NCBI GenBank assembly: GCA_017984635.1
Contig: JAGNZC010000016.1
Span: 1 to 60,918 of the forward strand
Source of the DNA: Crocinitomicaceae bacterium
GTDB taxonomy: Bacteria; Bacteroidota; Bacteroidia; Flavobacteriales_D; Crocinitomicaceae
DNA: 60,918 nucleotides
Direction: 5' to 3'
Shown: positions 26,373-35,199 of the stretch, in pieces
Layout: each line of letters begins with the position of its first letter
Numbering within the stretch: position 1 is the stretch's first letter
Position numbers and translations under genes: made by a program
Notes under the pieces: model-generated
What the model was told of the DNA's origin: nothing
Databases searched by the model: none
What the model saw: the letters and a program-made list of their open reading frames with translations, nothing else

Positions 26373-27510
26373 CACGTAATTTCATGAATGGAATTTCAAT
26401 AAATTTGTACATAATCGTTGATATAACGATTGTGAAAATCCAAAACAACAAATAATCTAAATACCAATAAGTTCCCGGTTGGTGTTTTTCACCGTATACT
26501 CCGTGAATGGTGTTTTTGATAATTGTATTAATGACAATGTTTAAATTCACAAGGTACATTGAATACGAAATTAAACTGAAAAATGTAATCCATTTAGTCC
26601 ATTTCCCTAGTCCATTTTTCATGTTTGCTAATAATGGGAGCATCAAGAAAATGGCCAAAGATTTTAAGGTAGGGACCCAAACAGCGGCAAATTCAGCATA
26701 ACTTTTGCCCATGTAATACTTTGTTAAGTATAAAATATAAATCCCAAGTAGAAACAAAACGTATCTTACCCAATGTTGCCAGAATTTCGGAGCATAATAG
26801 GCAATGAAAGAAGCAATTACACCAAACATGATCGCGTCTAATCTTGGAACAACTTGGTATTCAATGCCTAATTGTATGTATTTTTTAAAAGCTTTTATTG
26901 TCGCTGGATTCGGATTTTCAGGTAAAGAATAGACGTGATATAAATAGAATCGGTAGTAAGTAACAGCAATCAAAACAAGTGTTGAAACGATTAGAATCGT
27001 CCATTTTGTTGATGTTTTAAAAATAATTAATGCGCCAAAGAGTAGCAACGGAACAGATAAGTAAAACCATTCTTCAATACTTAAGCTCCATGCTTCTGCA
27101 AGAAAGGAAGGGCAATACGCAAATAGATTCTGCGTAAAAAAGAAAAAACGGAACCAGTCATCTGGTAAGTTTTTAGGAATTAAAAAGGCGGTATAAATCA
27201 ATAAGAAAATTAGAATAATAAGATAAGCGGGTAGCGTTCGCATCCATCTTCGTTTCCAAAAATCAACCAATCCATATAAAGAGGGCTTTTCTTTATTCAA
27301 TTGTTTGATTAAAATCCCTCCAATTAGAAAACCACTTAGAACGAAGAAAATAGCCACTCCATCAAATAAGAATTTATAGACAAATGGTTTCAATGCTTTT
27401 GGCGCAAGAATTAAACTATGGCCAAGTAATACCATGAAAATTGCTACAAATCGAAGTAAGTCTAATCCAAAAACTCGGTTGGGAGATTGTTCTAATTTAA
27501 AAAAGCCCAT
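26344..27510 (-). CDS. Acyltransferase-3 family membrane protein
   Basis: 388 residues with about ten TM helices. It begins with LDLLRFVAIFMVLLGHSL, the N-terminal His and Arg pattern of the OafA/NodX-type acyltransferases that transfer acetyl or succinyl groups to exported sugars. No C-terminal SGNH domain is fused; instead, the neighbouring gene encodes a separate SGNH lipoprotein. The acceptor is unknown and may be a capsular or LPS sugar. Confidence 0.88.
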   Translation of the reverse strand: MGFFKLEQSPNRVFGLDLLRFVAIFMVLLGHSLILAPKALKPFVYKFLFDGVAIFFVLSGFLIGGILIKQLNKEKPSLYGLVDFWKRRWMRTLPAYLIILIFLLIYTAFLIPKNLPDDWFRFFFFTQNLFAYCPSFLAEAWSLSIEEWFYLSVPLLLFGALIIFKTSTKWTILIVSTLVLIAVTYYRFYLYHVYSLPENPNPATIKAFKKYIQLGIEYQVVPRLDAIMFGVIASFIAYYAPKFWQHWVRYVLFLLGIYILYLTKYYMGKSYAEFAAVWVPTLKSLAIFLMLPLLANMKNGLGKWTKWITFFSLISYSMYLVNLNIVINTIIKNTIHGVYGEKHQPGTYWYLDYLLFWIFTIVISTIMYKFIEIPFMKLRDVKKNKTSN

Positions 27511-27525
27511 ATATTATTTATTAGT

Positions 27526-27558
27526 AAAAAAAATAGCGTCCATCAAATGAACGCTATT
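27526..27558 (-). terminator. Terminator after atoB-like gene
   Basis: An 8-bp stem (AATAGCGT), extended by a CA-TG pair, with a T run on the minus strand, lies just after the thiolase stop. Confidence 0.75.
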
Positions 27559-27576
27559 CATTTAATGTAAAAATAA

Positions 27577-28755
27577 TTAAATATTTTCAATTATGATTGC
27601 TGATGCACCACCGCCTCCGTTACAGATTCCAGCACCACCAATTTTAGCATTGTTTTGTTTTAATACGTTCAATAAAGTTACAACAACTCTAGAACCAGAA
27701 TTCCCTAGTGGGTGACCTAAAGCAACAGCTCCACCATTTACATCCACTTTTGAAGGATCAATGCCTAATATTTGCGTATTGGCAATTCCAACAACAGCAA
27801 ATGCTTCATTTAATTCCCAAAAATCAACATCTTTTACTGTTAAACCAGCTTTATCTAAAGCTTTTGGAATTGCTAATGAAGGTGCAGTTGTAAACCATTC
27901 TGGAGCTTGTGCAGCATCTGCATAACTTACAATTTTACCAATTGGTTTTAAATTGTATTTCTCAACAGCTTCTTTAGAAGCTAATACTAATGCAGAAGCA
28001 CCATCGTTAAGAGTTGATGCATTGGCAGCAGTAATTGTTCCGTCTTTATCGAAAGCTGGTCGTAATCCAGGGATTTTATCTAAAAATACATTTTTGTATT
28101 CTTCGTCTTCAGAAATGATGATTGGATCTCCTTTTCGCTGCGGAACAGCAACAGGAACAATTTCGTTTTCAAATTTCCCTGCTTTCCATGCTTCAGCTGA
28201 TTTTGTATACGATGCAATCGCGAAATTATCTTGGTCTTCTCGTGTAATATTGTATTTAGTAGCACATAATTCAGCACAATTTCCCATTGGAACTTTTGAA
28301 TAAACATCCAACAAACCATCTTTTGTGATACCATCGATCAATTGAATGTTTCCAAATTTTGAACCATTTCTTCCGTCCAAATAATGTGGCGTTTGTGACA
28401 TGCTTTCCATTCCACCAGTTACAACTAACTCATTGTCTCCAGCAAGAATAGATTGTGCACCCAACATGATCGCCTTCATTCCAGAAGCACATACTTTGTT
28501 AACAGTTGTACAAGGAACAGAATGTTCTAAACCAGCACCTAATGCTGCTTGACGAGCTGGAGCTTGTCCAACACCTGCTTGTAACACATTACCCATAAAA
28601 ACTTCGTCAATTTTGTCGGCTGGAACATTTCCTTTTTCCAATGCTCCTTTGATGGCAATTGAGCCTAAAGTTGTTGCTGGAATACTTGCTAATCCTCCTA
28701 AAAATGATCCAATTGGTGTTCTTGCAGCTGCTACAATGTATACTTCTTTCAACAT
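27577..28755 (-). CDS. Acetyl-CoA C-acetyltransferase (thiolase)
   Basis: 392 residues, the standard length. The active-site Cys89 lies in NKVCASGMKA, and the C-terminal motifs NEAFA, GGAVALGHPLGNSGSR and GICNGGGGASA supply the catalytic His and second Cys. It condenses two acetyl-CoA or cleaves acetoacetyl-CoA. A 3-hydroxyacyl-CoA dehydrogenase gene lies 20 kb away in the same window. The likely role is short-chain fatty acid or ketone metabolism. Confidence 0.92.
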   Translation of the reverse strand: MLKEVYIVAAARTPIGSFLGGLASIPATTLGSIAIKGALEKGNVPADKIDEVFMGNVLQAGVGQAPARQAALGAGLEHSVPCTTVNKVCASGMKAIMLGAQSILAGDNELVVTGGMESMSQTPHYLDGRNGSKFGNIQLIDGITKDGLLDVYSKVPMGNCAELCATKYNITREDQDNFAIASYTKSAEAWKAGKFENEIVPVAVPQRKGDPIIISEDEEYKNVFLDKIPGLRPAFDKDGTITAANASTLNDGASALVLASKEAVEKYNLKPIGKIVSYADAAQAPEWFTTAPSLAIPKALDKAGLTVKDVDFWELNEAFAVVGIANTQILGIDPSKVDVNGGAVALGHPLGNSGSRVVVTLLNVLKQNNAKIGGAGICNGGGGASAIIIENI

Positions 28756-28879
28756 GTTTATTAAAGTTAAATTTTCAACGAAATTAGTAAAAAGTATCCA
28801 TTAATTACAAAAAAAAAGTAGAGAATAGCTTTTGAATTTAACTTGGAAATGTGAAATTTGTAGCCTAATATTTTAAACC

Positions 28880-29833
28880 ATGAAATCAATTCTTGTATCG
28901 ATAACACTTTTGTGTCATTTCGTTCCTTTTTCTCAAGTTAAAGATAGTATAACAAAAAAAGACTCTATTCCTATTAAATACTGGAAATTAAAAGCAATTT
29001 ATGGTTTGAATGGATCACAATCATCTTTCGTAAATTGGAATGCTGGTGGACGTAATAATATTTCTTTGTTAGGAACGGTTTCAGCGAGCGCTACCTATAC
29101 GAAAAACCAGTTAAAATGGGCCAATGATTTTGCTTTAGCTTTAGGTGGAATGCAATACATTGAAAAAGGTACTACAGAGACATTGCAAAAAACAGATGAT
29201 AAAATAGATATCGCATCTAATTTTGGAATGAAAATTAAAAATCATGTTTATGTTTCATTTATTGGGGGATTTAAAACACAATTATTAAATGGGTTCTCTT
29301 ATCCTAATGATTCTATTCGAATCTCAACTTTTATGGCACCAGGTTATGTGAATGCTGCGTTAGGAATTGATTACATTAAAAGTGATAATTTTTCTGTATT
29401 TAGTTCCCCCTTTGCTGCTAAAATGACTTTTGTAAATGATCAGTTATTGGCAAATGCAGGTGCTTTTGGTGTGGAAAAAGCTACATACGATAGTTTTGGG
29501 AACGTATTAACTGCAGGAAAACGATTTAGGGGAGAGTTAGGAGCCTATGTAAAGTTGAAATTCAATACAACAGTTGCTAAAAATATAGATTTAAAATCCA
29601 AAATTGAATTATTTAGCAATTACATGAAAAACCCACAAAATATTGATATCAATGCAGAAGCATTGTTTACTTTTAAAGTCAATTCGTGGTTTTCAGCTTC
29701 TTTACAATGGTCAGTTATTTACGATGACGACATAGCTATTCGCGATTCAAATGGGAATATCGGACCAAGAACTCAGTTTAAATCGGTTATTGGTTTAGGT
29801 GTTTCGTATAAAATGAAAAACTTTAAAGAGTAA
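28880..29833 (+). CDS. DUF3078 outer-membrane beta-barrel-like protein
   Basis: 317 residues. A signal peptide (to about FSQV) is followed by alternating beta strands ending in an aromatic-rich strand (GLGVSYKMKNF). The conserved DUF3078 start, YWKLKAIYGLNGSQSSFVNWNAGG, is present (first 20 residues only shown here: FVNWNAGG). The family is found in Bacteroidota and is presumed an outer-membrane protein of unknown function. It is a lone + strand gene that abuts the 3' end of the anti-sigma-like gene. Confidence 0.82.
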   Translation: MKSILVSITLLCHFVPFSQVKDSITKKDSIPIKYWKLKAIYGLNGSQSSFVNWNAGGRNNISLLGTVSASATYTKNQLKWANDFALALGGMQYIEKGTTETLQKTDDKIDIASNFGMKIKNHVYVSFIGGFKTQLLNGFSYPNDSIRISTFMAPGYVNAALGIDYIKSDNFSVFSSPFAAKMTFVNDQLLANAGAFGVEKATYDSFGNVLTAGKRFRGELGAYVKLKFNTTVAKNIDLKSKIELFSNYMKNPQNIDINAEALFTFKVNSWFSASLQWSVIYDDDIAIRDSNGNIGPRTQFKSVIGLGVSYKMKNFKE

Positions 29834-31057
29834 TTATAAACGAGTGATGACGCCTTTGTAGTCTGATTTTTCTCCGAATGCTGGATTTTTAAGAACAACT
29901 TTCCAGATATATGGTTTGTTTGTTTCTACCAATTGACCCGTTCTACGATCAATTCCTGTCCATGGATCCGTTGCTTCATAGGTTTCAAAAAGAATTCCTC
30001 CATCATTGGGGTCAATAATAATCATGGCGAAATCGACCATTCTTTGTGTCAATGCAAAAGGAATAAAAGAATTATTACGTTTGTCACGTGATTGAACGTC
30101 AAAAGCTGTTGCGGCTAAAAGGTTATAATCGGCTTCAATGGTTATTTCTTTTGTTATTTCTGTGACGCAACCAGCAGAATTTTGAGCACTTAATTGGATA
30201 GGGTAGCGACCTTTCAGAAATAAGTGAACTTGACATTCTGTACCAATAGATTTTTTATGATTAATCACCCATTGGAAACTCTGTGCATTTCCACTCGCAG
30301 AGAATTTAGCAATTGGTAATCCATTTTCGAATTGATCTTCATCAAGAATGTTAAGTTCAATTTTAGGAGTAGGTAAAACAGTAAAAGAACCCAATGTTTT
30401 GTCGCCAGAAACTACTAAGAATTTACCTTCCATTTGGGGTTTAAAAGTCGAATTAAAAATATCTTTAGCTCCTATTGGGTCAACAATCCAAAAATCGTTG
30501 TCGCTTAAATAATTAAAATGTATCTCGTCACCCAAACAAACTTTAGAAGGCATCATTAAGTTTGGTTCTGTTGATGCTTTTTGTATGGTTGGAATTGAAT
30601 TGGATGAATTGTTTTCCAGTTGCGTTATAATTGAAATTGGATTCCCAATTAATGATGGTAGTAGCTCTGTTTGTATGGAGACTTCAGATTTAATTTCGTT
30701 TAAATTGTTGGTTTTCTTTTCAATAATTAATTGATTTGAAACTGAAGTATTCTTTTCTTTTTTGGATAAATTAAAAGAATTGAATTTTGATGTAGAATTA
30801 TTTTTTGTAGTAGAATTTTTTGAAGAAGTTAGATCTTGCGTTGGTTTTAAAAGAATGTTAGTTGAATTTAATTTCAATAAATAAATCCCTCCTATTATTA
30901 GAATGATAAGTGCAGAAGCAGCAATGATTCCTTTTTTCAAAAGAGTGGTTCGGTTCATTTTACCATTCAATTGATTCCAAGCAGTTGCATCATAAGGAAG
31001 TTCAAATCCTTCGAAAACTTCTTTAATTTTTTTATTCATTTGATCATTCATAATCAT
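29834..31057 (-). CDS. ECF-associated membrane protein with gliding-motility-type C-terminal domain
   Basis: 407 residues. The cytoplasmic N-terminus (1-42) is followed by one TM helix (43-63), a low-complexity Ser/Thr/Asn-Lys region (70-110), a PKD-like segment (QSFQWVINHKK) and a C-terminal block that looks like a diverged CHU_C / type B sorting domain (FIPFALTQRMVDFAMII, then TYEATDPWTGIDRRTG, YIWKVVLKN, YKGVITRL). Overlapping the sigma gene by 14 nt, it is the likely anti-sigma partner (no FecR or zinc-ASD motif seen). A cell-surface-type domain hung on an inner-membrane anchor is unusual. Function is inferred from context. Confidence 0.65.
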   Translation of the reverse strand: MIMNDQMNKKIKEVFEGFELPYDATAWNQLNGKMNRTTLLKKGIIAASALIILIIGGIYLLKLNSTNILLKPTQDLTSSKNSTTKNNSTSKFNSFNLSKKEKNTSVSNQLIIEKKTNNLNEIKSEVSIQTELLPSLIGNPISIITQLENNSSNSIPTIQKASTEPNLMMPSKVCLGDEIHFNYLSDNDFWIVDPIGAKDIFNSTFKPQMEGKFLVVSGDKTLGSFTVLPTPKIELNILDEDQFENGLPIAKFSASGNAQSFQWVINHKKSIGTECQVHLFLKGRYPIQLSAQNSAGCVTEITKEITIEADYNLLAATAFDVQSRDKRNNSFIPFALTQRMVDFAMIIIDPNDGGILFETYEATDPWTGIDRRTGQLVETNKPYIWKVVLKNPAFGEKSDYKGVITRL

Positions 31058-31622
31058 CTAGTTTAGCGTATTTAGCAGCTAATATGCGTTTTAAGTTTTG
31101 TTTGGCTTTGGAGTAATTAGATTTAGAAGTTCCTTCACTAATACCTAATATCTCTGCGATTTCTTTATGAGTATATTCTTCAATCACGTATAAATTAAAC
31201 ACAGAACGGTAAGCTGGAGAAAGTTCTTGAATGGCAGTAATTGCTATTTCAGCTTTTAAACTTTCAAAATCTCCTAATTCTTTTTCTTCTGTAGGATTTG
31301 TTTTTTCAAATTTATAATCACGTTCAACGTCTGTTGAAAAAACATGTTTATTTTTCTTTCGAATTTCGTCAATGGCTGTGTTGACGATAATTCGTTTTAT
31401 CCATCCTTCAAAAGAACCCCTAAAATCAAACAACGCTATTTTGTCAAATACTTTAATAAAACCAATTTGTAAAACGTCTTGTGCGCTGTCTTTATCAGGC
31501 ATGTAACGCATACAAACAGGTAATAATTTTCCATAAAAAAGTTTGAATAATGCTTCTTGAGAACGGCGGTTTTTTTGCGCACATCCTTCAATAATCACTT
31601 TTAGTTCTTCTTTATTTTTCAC
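31044..31622 (-). CDS. ECF-family RNA polymerase sigma factor
   Basis: 192 residues: sigma region 2 (LFKLFYGKLLPVCMRYMPDKDSAQDVLQ through FRGSFEGWIKRIIVNTAID, of which only short pieces are quoted) and region 4 (LSPAYRSVFNLYVIEEYTHKEIAEILGISEGTSKSNYSKAK). The start is GTG at 31622. It is co-transcribed with the overlapping membrane protein, the standard sigma/anti-sigma layout. A candidate ECF-type promoter (AAC-N16-CGT) lies upstream. Confidence 0.92.
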   Translation of the reverse strand: MKNKEELKVIIEGCAQKNRRSQEALFKLFYGKLLPVCMRYMPDKDSAQDVLQIGFIKVFDKIALFDFRGSFEGWIKRIIVNTAIDEIRKKNKHVFSTDVERDYKFEKTNPTEEKELGDFESLKAEIAITAIQELSPAYRSVFNLYVIEEYTHKEIAEILGISEGTSKSNYSKAKQNLKRILAAKYAKLDDYE

Positions 31623-31638
31623 AATTATTATACTATTA

Positions 31639-31660
31639 ACGGCTAACTATTCTGAGCGTT
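31639..31660 (-). promoter_or_regulatory. Candidate ECF-dependent promoter of the sigma operon
   Basis: On the minus strand AAC and CGT are separated by 16 nt, the spacing of many ECF promoters (AAC near -35, CGT near -10). The predicted start of transcription is about 8-10 nt before the GTG. An inverted repeat TTGCTTT-T-AAAGCAA (31659-31673) overlaps the -35 side. Autoregulation is inferred. Confidence 0.35.
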
Positions 31661-31735
31661 GCTTTTAAAGCAAAAAATTTCACTAAAAATATTCATTTTT
31701 AATACAATTAACTCTTTTTATTGAGGATTAAGTAT

Positions 31736-31743
31736 TAATTTTG
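31736..31743 (+). promoter_or_regulatory. Bacteroidota -7 box upstream of mdh
   Basis: TAATTTTG fits TAnnTTTG and lies 40 nt before the mdh ATG. The -33 partner is not convincing. Confidence 0.4.
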
Positions 31744-31783
31744 TCGCGTTAAAAACAAGATTTCATCAATCAAATTATAAAGA

Positions 31784-32716
31784 ATGAAAGTAACAGTAGT
31801 AGGAGCAGGTAACGTAGGAGCAACTTGTGCGGACGTATTAGCTCAAAGAGAAATTGCCAACGAAATCGTTTTGTTGGATATTAAAGAAGGATTTGCTGAA
31901 GGAAAAGCTTTGGATATCTGGCAAACTTCACCTATCAATTTGTATGATTCTCGTACAACAGGCTCTACAAATGATTATTCTAAAACGGCTAATTCTGACG
32001 TTGTAGTTATTACTTCAGGTTTACCAAGAAAACCAGGTATGTCTCGTGATGACTTAATCGCGACAAATGCTGGAATCGTTAAAACTGTTACAGAAAACAT
32101 CGTTAAACATTCTCCAAATGCGATTATCGTTATTGTTTCTAATCCATTAGATGTAATGACATATTGTGCGTATTTAAATGCGAAAATCGATCCAAATAAA
32201 GTATTTGGAATGGCTGGAGTATTAGATACTGCAAGATACAGAGCTTTTTTAGCAACGGAATTAAATGTTTCCCCTAAAGATATTCAAGCAGTATTAATGG
32301 GTGGACATGGAGACACAATGGTTCCACTTCCAAGATATACAACTGTTTCTGGAATTCCAGTGACTGAATTAATTTCAAAAGAGAAATTGGATGAAATTAT
32401 TGAACGTACTAAATTTGGTGGTGGTGAAATCGTGAAATTATTAGGAACTTCTGCATGGTACGCACCAGGGGCAGCTGCAGCTCAAATGGTTGAAGCGATT
32501 ATCCGTGATCAAAAAAGAATTTTCCCAGTTTGTGCTTGGTTGCAAGGTGAATATGGAATGAAAGACATTTATTTAGGTGTTCCTGTAGTTTTAGGGAAAA
32601 ACGGAATCGAACGAATTATCGAATTAGACTTGAATGCTGAAGAAAAAGCATTATTAGAAGAATCAGCTGTTGCCGTGAAAGGTGTAATGGATGTTTTAGA
32701 CAATATGAATAACTAA
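31784..32716 (+). CDS. mdh: Malate dehydrogenase
   Basis: 310 residues, a lactate/malate dehydrogenase-like (MDH type 3) enzyme. It has GAGNVG (7-12) for NAD, the substrate-binding Arg in LPRKPGMSRDD, NPLDVMTYCAY, and the catalytic His in GGHGDTMVPL. The Arg in PRKPGMSR, rather than a Gln, indicates malate rather than lactate. It oxidises malate to oxaloacetate in the TCA cycle. The region ends in a strong terminator. Confidence 0.96.
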   Translation: MKVTVVGAGNVGATCADVLAQREIANEIVLLDIKEGFAEGKALDIWQTSPINLYDSRTTGSTNDYSKTANSDVVVITSGLPRKPGMSRDDLIATNAGIVKTVTENIVKHSPNAIIVIVSNPLDVMTYCAYLNAKIDPNKVFGMAGVLDTARYRAFLATELNVSPKDIQAVLMGGHGDTMVPLPRYTTVSGIPVTELISKEKLDEIIERTKFGGGEIVKLLGTSAWYAPGAAAAQMVEAIIRDQKRIFPVCAWLQGEYGMKDIYLGVPVVLGKNGIERIIELDLNAEEKALLEESAVAVKGVMDVLDNMNN

Positions 32717-32736
32717 TCGGTTTTCTATATTTTTTG

Positions 32737-32768
32737 AAAAGCTTCGCTTCTGCGAAGCTTTTTTTTTG
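32737..32768 (+). terminator. Terminator after mdh
   Basis: An 11-bp perfect stem (AAAAGCTTCGC), a 4-nt loop and nine T lie 20 nt after the mdh stop. Confidence 0.92.
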
Positions 32769-32795
32769 TTAAAAAAAGTAAAAACTTTAAAGTTG

Positions 32796-32829
32796 ATAGT
32801 ATTACTATTATATTTGTAGAAAATACTAT
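32796..32829 (+). promoter_or_regulatory. Promoter of the TetR-exporter operon with candidate operator repeats
   Basis: The -7 box TATATTTG (32809-32816) lies 17 nt before the TetR ATG. It is flanked by a perfect palindrome ATAGTA-T-TACTAT (32796-32808) and by another TACTAT at 32824-32829, which also makes an inverted pair ATAGTATT...AATACTAT (32796-32803 and 32822-32829). Repeats on both sides of a promoter fit autorepression by the TetR protein encoded next. Confidence 0.55.
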
Positions 32830-32832
32830 TTT

Positions 32833-33519
32833 ATGGATGCATTGTTTCATCAAATTAAAATACCCATTAACGAGAAGCTTTATTTAAAAGATCCGTTGAC
32901 TTCTTCGATCGGACAAAAAATATTGAATGAAAGTATCAACTTCATCAATGAAATTGGATTTGAAAAGTTTACGTTTAAAAAATTAGCGCTTTCCATTGCA
33001 ACTACGGAAGCAACAATTTATCGTTATTTTGAAAGTAAACATAAATTACTTTTGTACTTAATCAATTGGTATTGGAGTTGTATTGCAACTCGTTTGTTAT
33101 TTGAAACTTCTAATATTCAAGATCCAGTTGTAAAGCTTCAAAAGGCCATCCATCTTTTAACGGCTATCCCAAATCCTCAAAAGGAAAACTTGTTGATGAA
33201 TGAACTGTTGTTGAAAAAAATTGTCATTAATGAAGCTTTAAAAGTGATTCTTACGAAAGAAGTAGACAATGAAAACAAAGACGGTGTATTTACACTTTAT
33301 AAAAATGTGGTAGAGAATGTAGCAAACATTATTCAAGAGATTGCACCAGCCTACAAATTCCCAAATATGTTGGTAACATCAATGATTGAAGGAAGTAATC
33401 AGCAGCATTTTTTTGCAGAACATTTGCCGAAATTGACCAATTCTGAAGTTGAAAAAGACTTTGTGGAGTTATTTTATCAAGAATTAATTTTTAAAACCAT
33501 ACATCATGACAACATCTAA
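32833..33519 (+). CDS. TetR/AcrR-family regulator of the exporter operon
   Basis: 228 residues. The N-terminal helix-turn-helix includes ALSIATTEATIYRYFESKHKL (about 55-75; T-I-Y-R-Y-F is the recognition helix of TetR proteins); the C-terminal part is a variable ligand-binding domain. The stop overlaps the ABC gene start by 14 nt, so it is translationally coupled to the transporter, which is the expected target. Ligand unknown. Confidence 0.88.
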   Translation: MDALFHQIKIPINEKLYLKDPLTSSIGQKILNESINFINEIGFEKFTFKKLALSIATTEATIYRYFESKHKLLLYLINWYWSCIATRLLFETSNIQDPVVKLQKAIHLLTAIPNPQKENLLMNELLLKKIVINEALKVILTKEVDNENKDGVFTLYKNVVENVANIIQEIAPAYKFPNMLVTSMIEGSNQQHFFAEHLPKLTNSEVEKDFVELFYQELIFKTIHHDNI

Positions 33520-35194
33520 TGTTTCCATATTCAAACGATTTTTTAGTTTGTTAAAACCAGACTCATCTGAGATTAAAAATATTTATTTGTTTGCCATTTT
33601 GAGTGGAATTTTATCGCTTGGTTTGCCATTGGGGATACAAATGATCATCAATTTTATTCAGGTAGGGCAAATGAGTGCTTCTTGGTTGGTTTTGGTATTA
33701 CTCGTTTCTCTTGCAATAGGTATTTCAGGAATATTAAATATTTATCAATTACGAATAACTGAAAATTTACAGCAGCGAATATTTACACGTTCTGCTTTTG
33801 AATTTGCAGCAAGAATTCCAAAAATGAAATTGGTAGAAATAACTAAACTAAATACAGGTGATTTAACCAACCGATTTTTTGATACGGTTACCATACAAAA
33901 AGGACTTTCAAAACTATTAATTGATTTTACAGCTGCATCTTTACAGATTCTTTTTGGATTAATTTTATTATCATTTTACCATAGTTTCTTCATCTTTCTG
34001 GGGATATTATTACTCTTATTATTGTTTGTAATTGTTCGATTAACTTCAAAAGAAGGATATGAAACAAGTTTGAAAGAATCTTCTCACAAGTATAAAATAG
34101 CGAGTTGGCTAACGAACATAGCAAATGCTAAAATTAGCTTTAAAATGTCGGCTAAAAATGATTACAATGTACAACGTGTAAATGGCTTTTTACATAAATA
34201 TTTGGGTGCTCGCGACAAACATTTCAAAATTTTGGTTCAACAATACAGTTATTTGATTGTCTTTAAAATTATAATTGCCTTAGCTTTATTAATTGTTGGC
34301 GGATTACTTGTAATTAATCAGCAATTAAACATTGGTCAATTTGTTGCTTCCGAAATAATAATTTTATTGGTACTTTCTTCTGTTGAAAAATTAATTATCA
34401 GTTTGGATATTATTTACGATGTGTTTACATCAACTGAAAAGATTGGACAAGCAACAGATATCCCTTTAGAATCTTATGAAGGAGAAGAAATTGCAAAAAA
34501 CGAAGATGGTCTGTCGATTCAAGTAACAAATCTATCTTTTCAATCGCCGCTTATTTCCAATAACTGTTTGAATGAAGTTTCATTTACTATTCAGAAAAAC
34601 GAAAAAGTTTGCATCGTTTCTGATTCTAGTAGTTCTGTCAATTCGTTGTTCTATTTATTAACCGGAATTTGTACCTATTCATCCGGAACAATTTCAATGG
34701 ATAAGATTCCAATTGAGAATATGAATTATCTTTCTTTGCGCGATCAGATTGGAACATTTTTCTCGACAGATCAAATCATAGATGTTTCGATAGTAGATAA
34801 CATACGTTTTGGAAATGAATCGATTCAATTAGCTGATATTGTTGAAATTGCTGAACAATTAGGTTTGTCAGATTTTATCAATCAATGCAAGGATCGTTAT
34901 GAAACACATTTGAATAATGAAGTTCATTTTATTCCCAAAGATTGTGTCTCGAAATTAGTGTTAGCAAGAGCGTTGGCTAAAAAACCGCGACTTCTGTTAC
35001 TCGATGAGCCTACTGCATTTATGAATCAACAGCAAAAACAACCTTTATTAAATTTGATTTCAAATTTGAATAATGTTACTTTTTTAATCGCTAGTAATGA
35101 TAAGTCAGTACAGAAATTAGCCGATAGAATATTGAAAATTGAAAACGGAAAACTTGTTTTTGATGGTAATTATGAATCATTTTCAAAAATTTAA
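33506..35194 (+). CDS. ABC exporter-like protein (membrane + NBD) with degenerate ATP-binding motifs
   Basis: 562 residues in one chain: an N-terminal six-helix ABC type 1 membrane domain (about 20-310) and a C-terminal nucleotide-binding domain (about 340-560). The membrane domain and Walker B (LLLLDEP, 496-502) are normal. Walker A is lost: SDSSSSVNS (372-380) instead of a G-x-x-G-x-G-K-S. The Q-loop Gln is replaced by Ser, the C-loop LSGGQ is IPKDC (476-480), the D-loop is AFMN and the H-loop His is Asn (SND, about 530). ATP hydrolysis therefore appears abolished or needs another subunit. The genes for HlyD and TolC partners follow. Frame is intact, so selection has kept it. Confidence 0.8.
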   Translation: MTTSNVSIFKRFFSLLKPDSSEIKNIYLFAILSGILSLGLPLGIQMIINFIQVGQMSASWLVLVLLVSLAIGISGILNIYQLRITENLQQRIFTRSAFEFAARIPKMKLVEITKLNTGDLTNRFFDTVTIQKGLSKLLIDFTAASLQILFGLILLSFYHSFFIFLGILLLLLLFVIVRLTSKEGYETSLKESSHKYKIASWLTNIANAKISFKMSAKNDYNVQRVNGFLHKYLGARDKHFKILVQQYSYLIVFKIIIALALLIVGGLLVINQQLNIGQFVASEIIILLVLSSVEKLIISLDIIYDVFTSTEKIGQATDIPLESYEGEEIAKNEDGLSIQVTNLSFQSPLISNNCLNEVSFTIQKNEKVCIVSDSSSSVNSLFYLLTGICTYSSGTISMDKIPIENMNYLSLRDQIGTFFSTDQIIDVSIVDNIRFGNESIQLADIVEIAEQLGLSDFINQCKDRYETHLNNEVHFIPKDCVSKLVLARALAKKPRLLLLDEPTAFMNQQQKQPLLNLISNLNNVTFLIASNDKSVQKLADRILKIENGKLVFDGNYESFSKI

Positions 35195-35199
35195 TTAGT

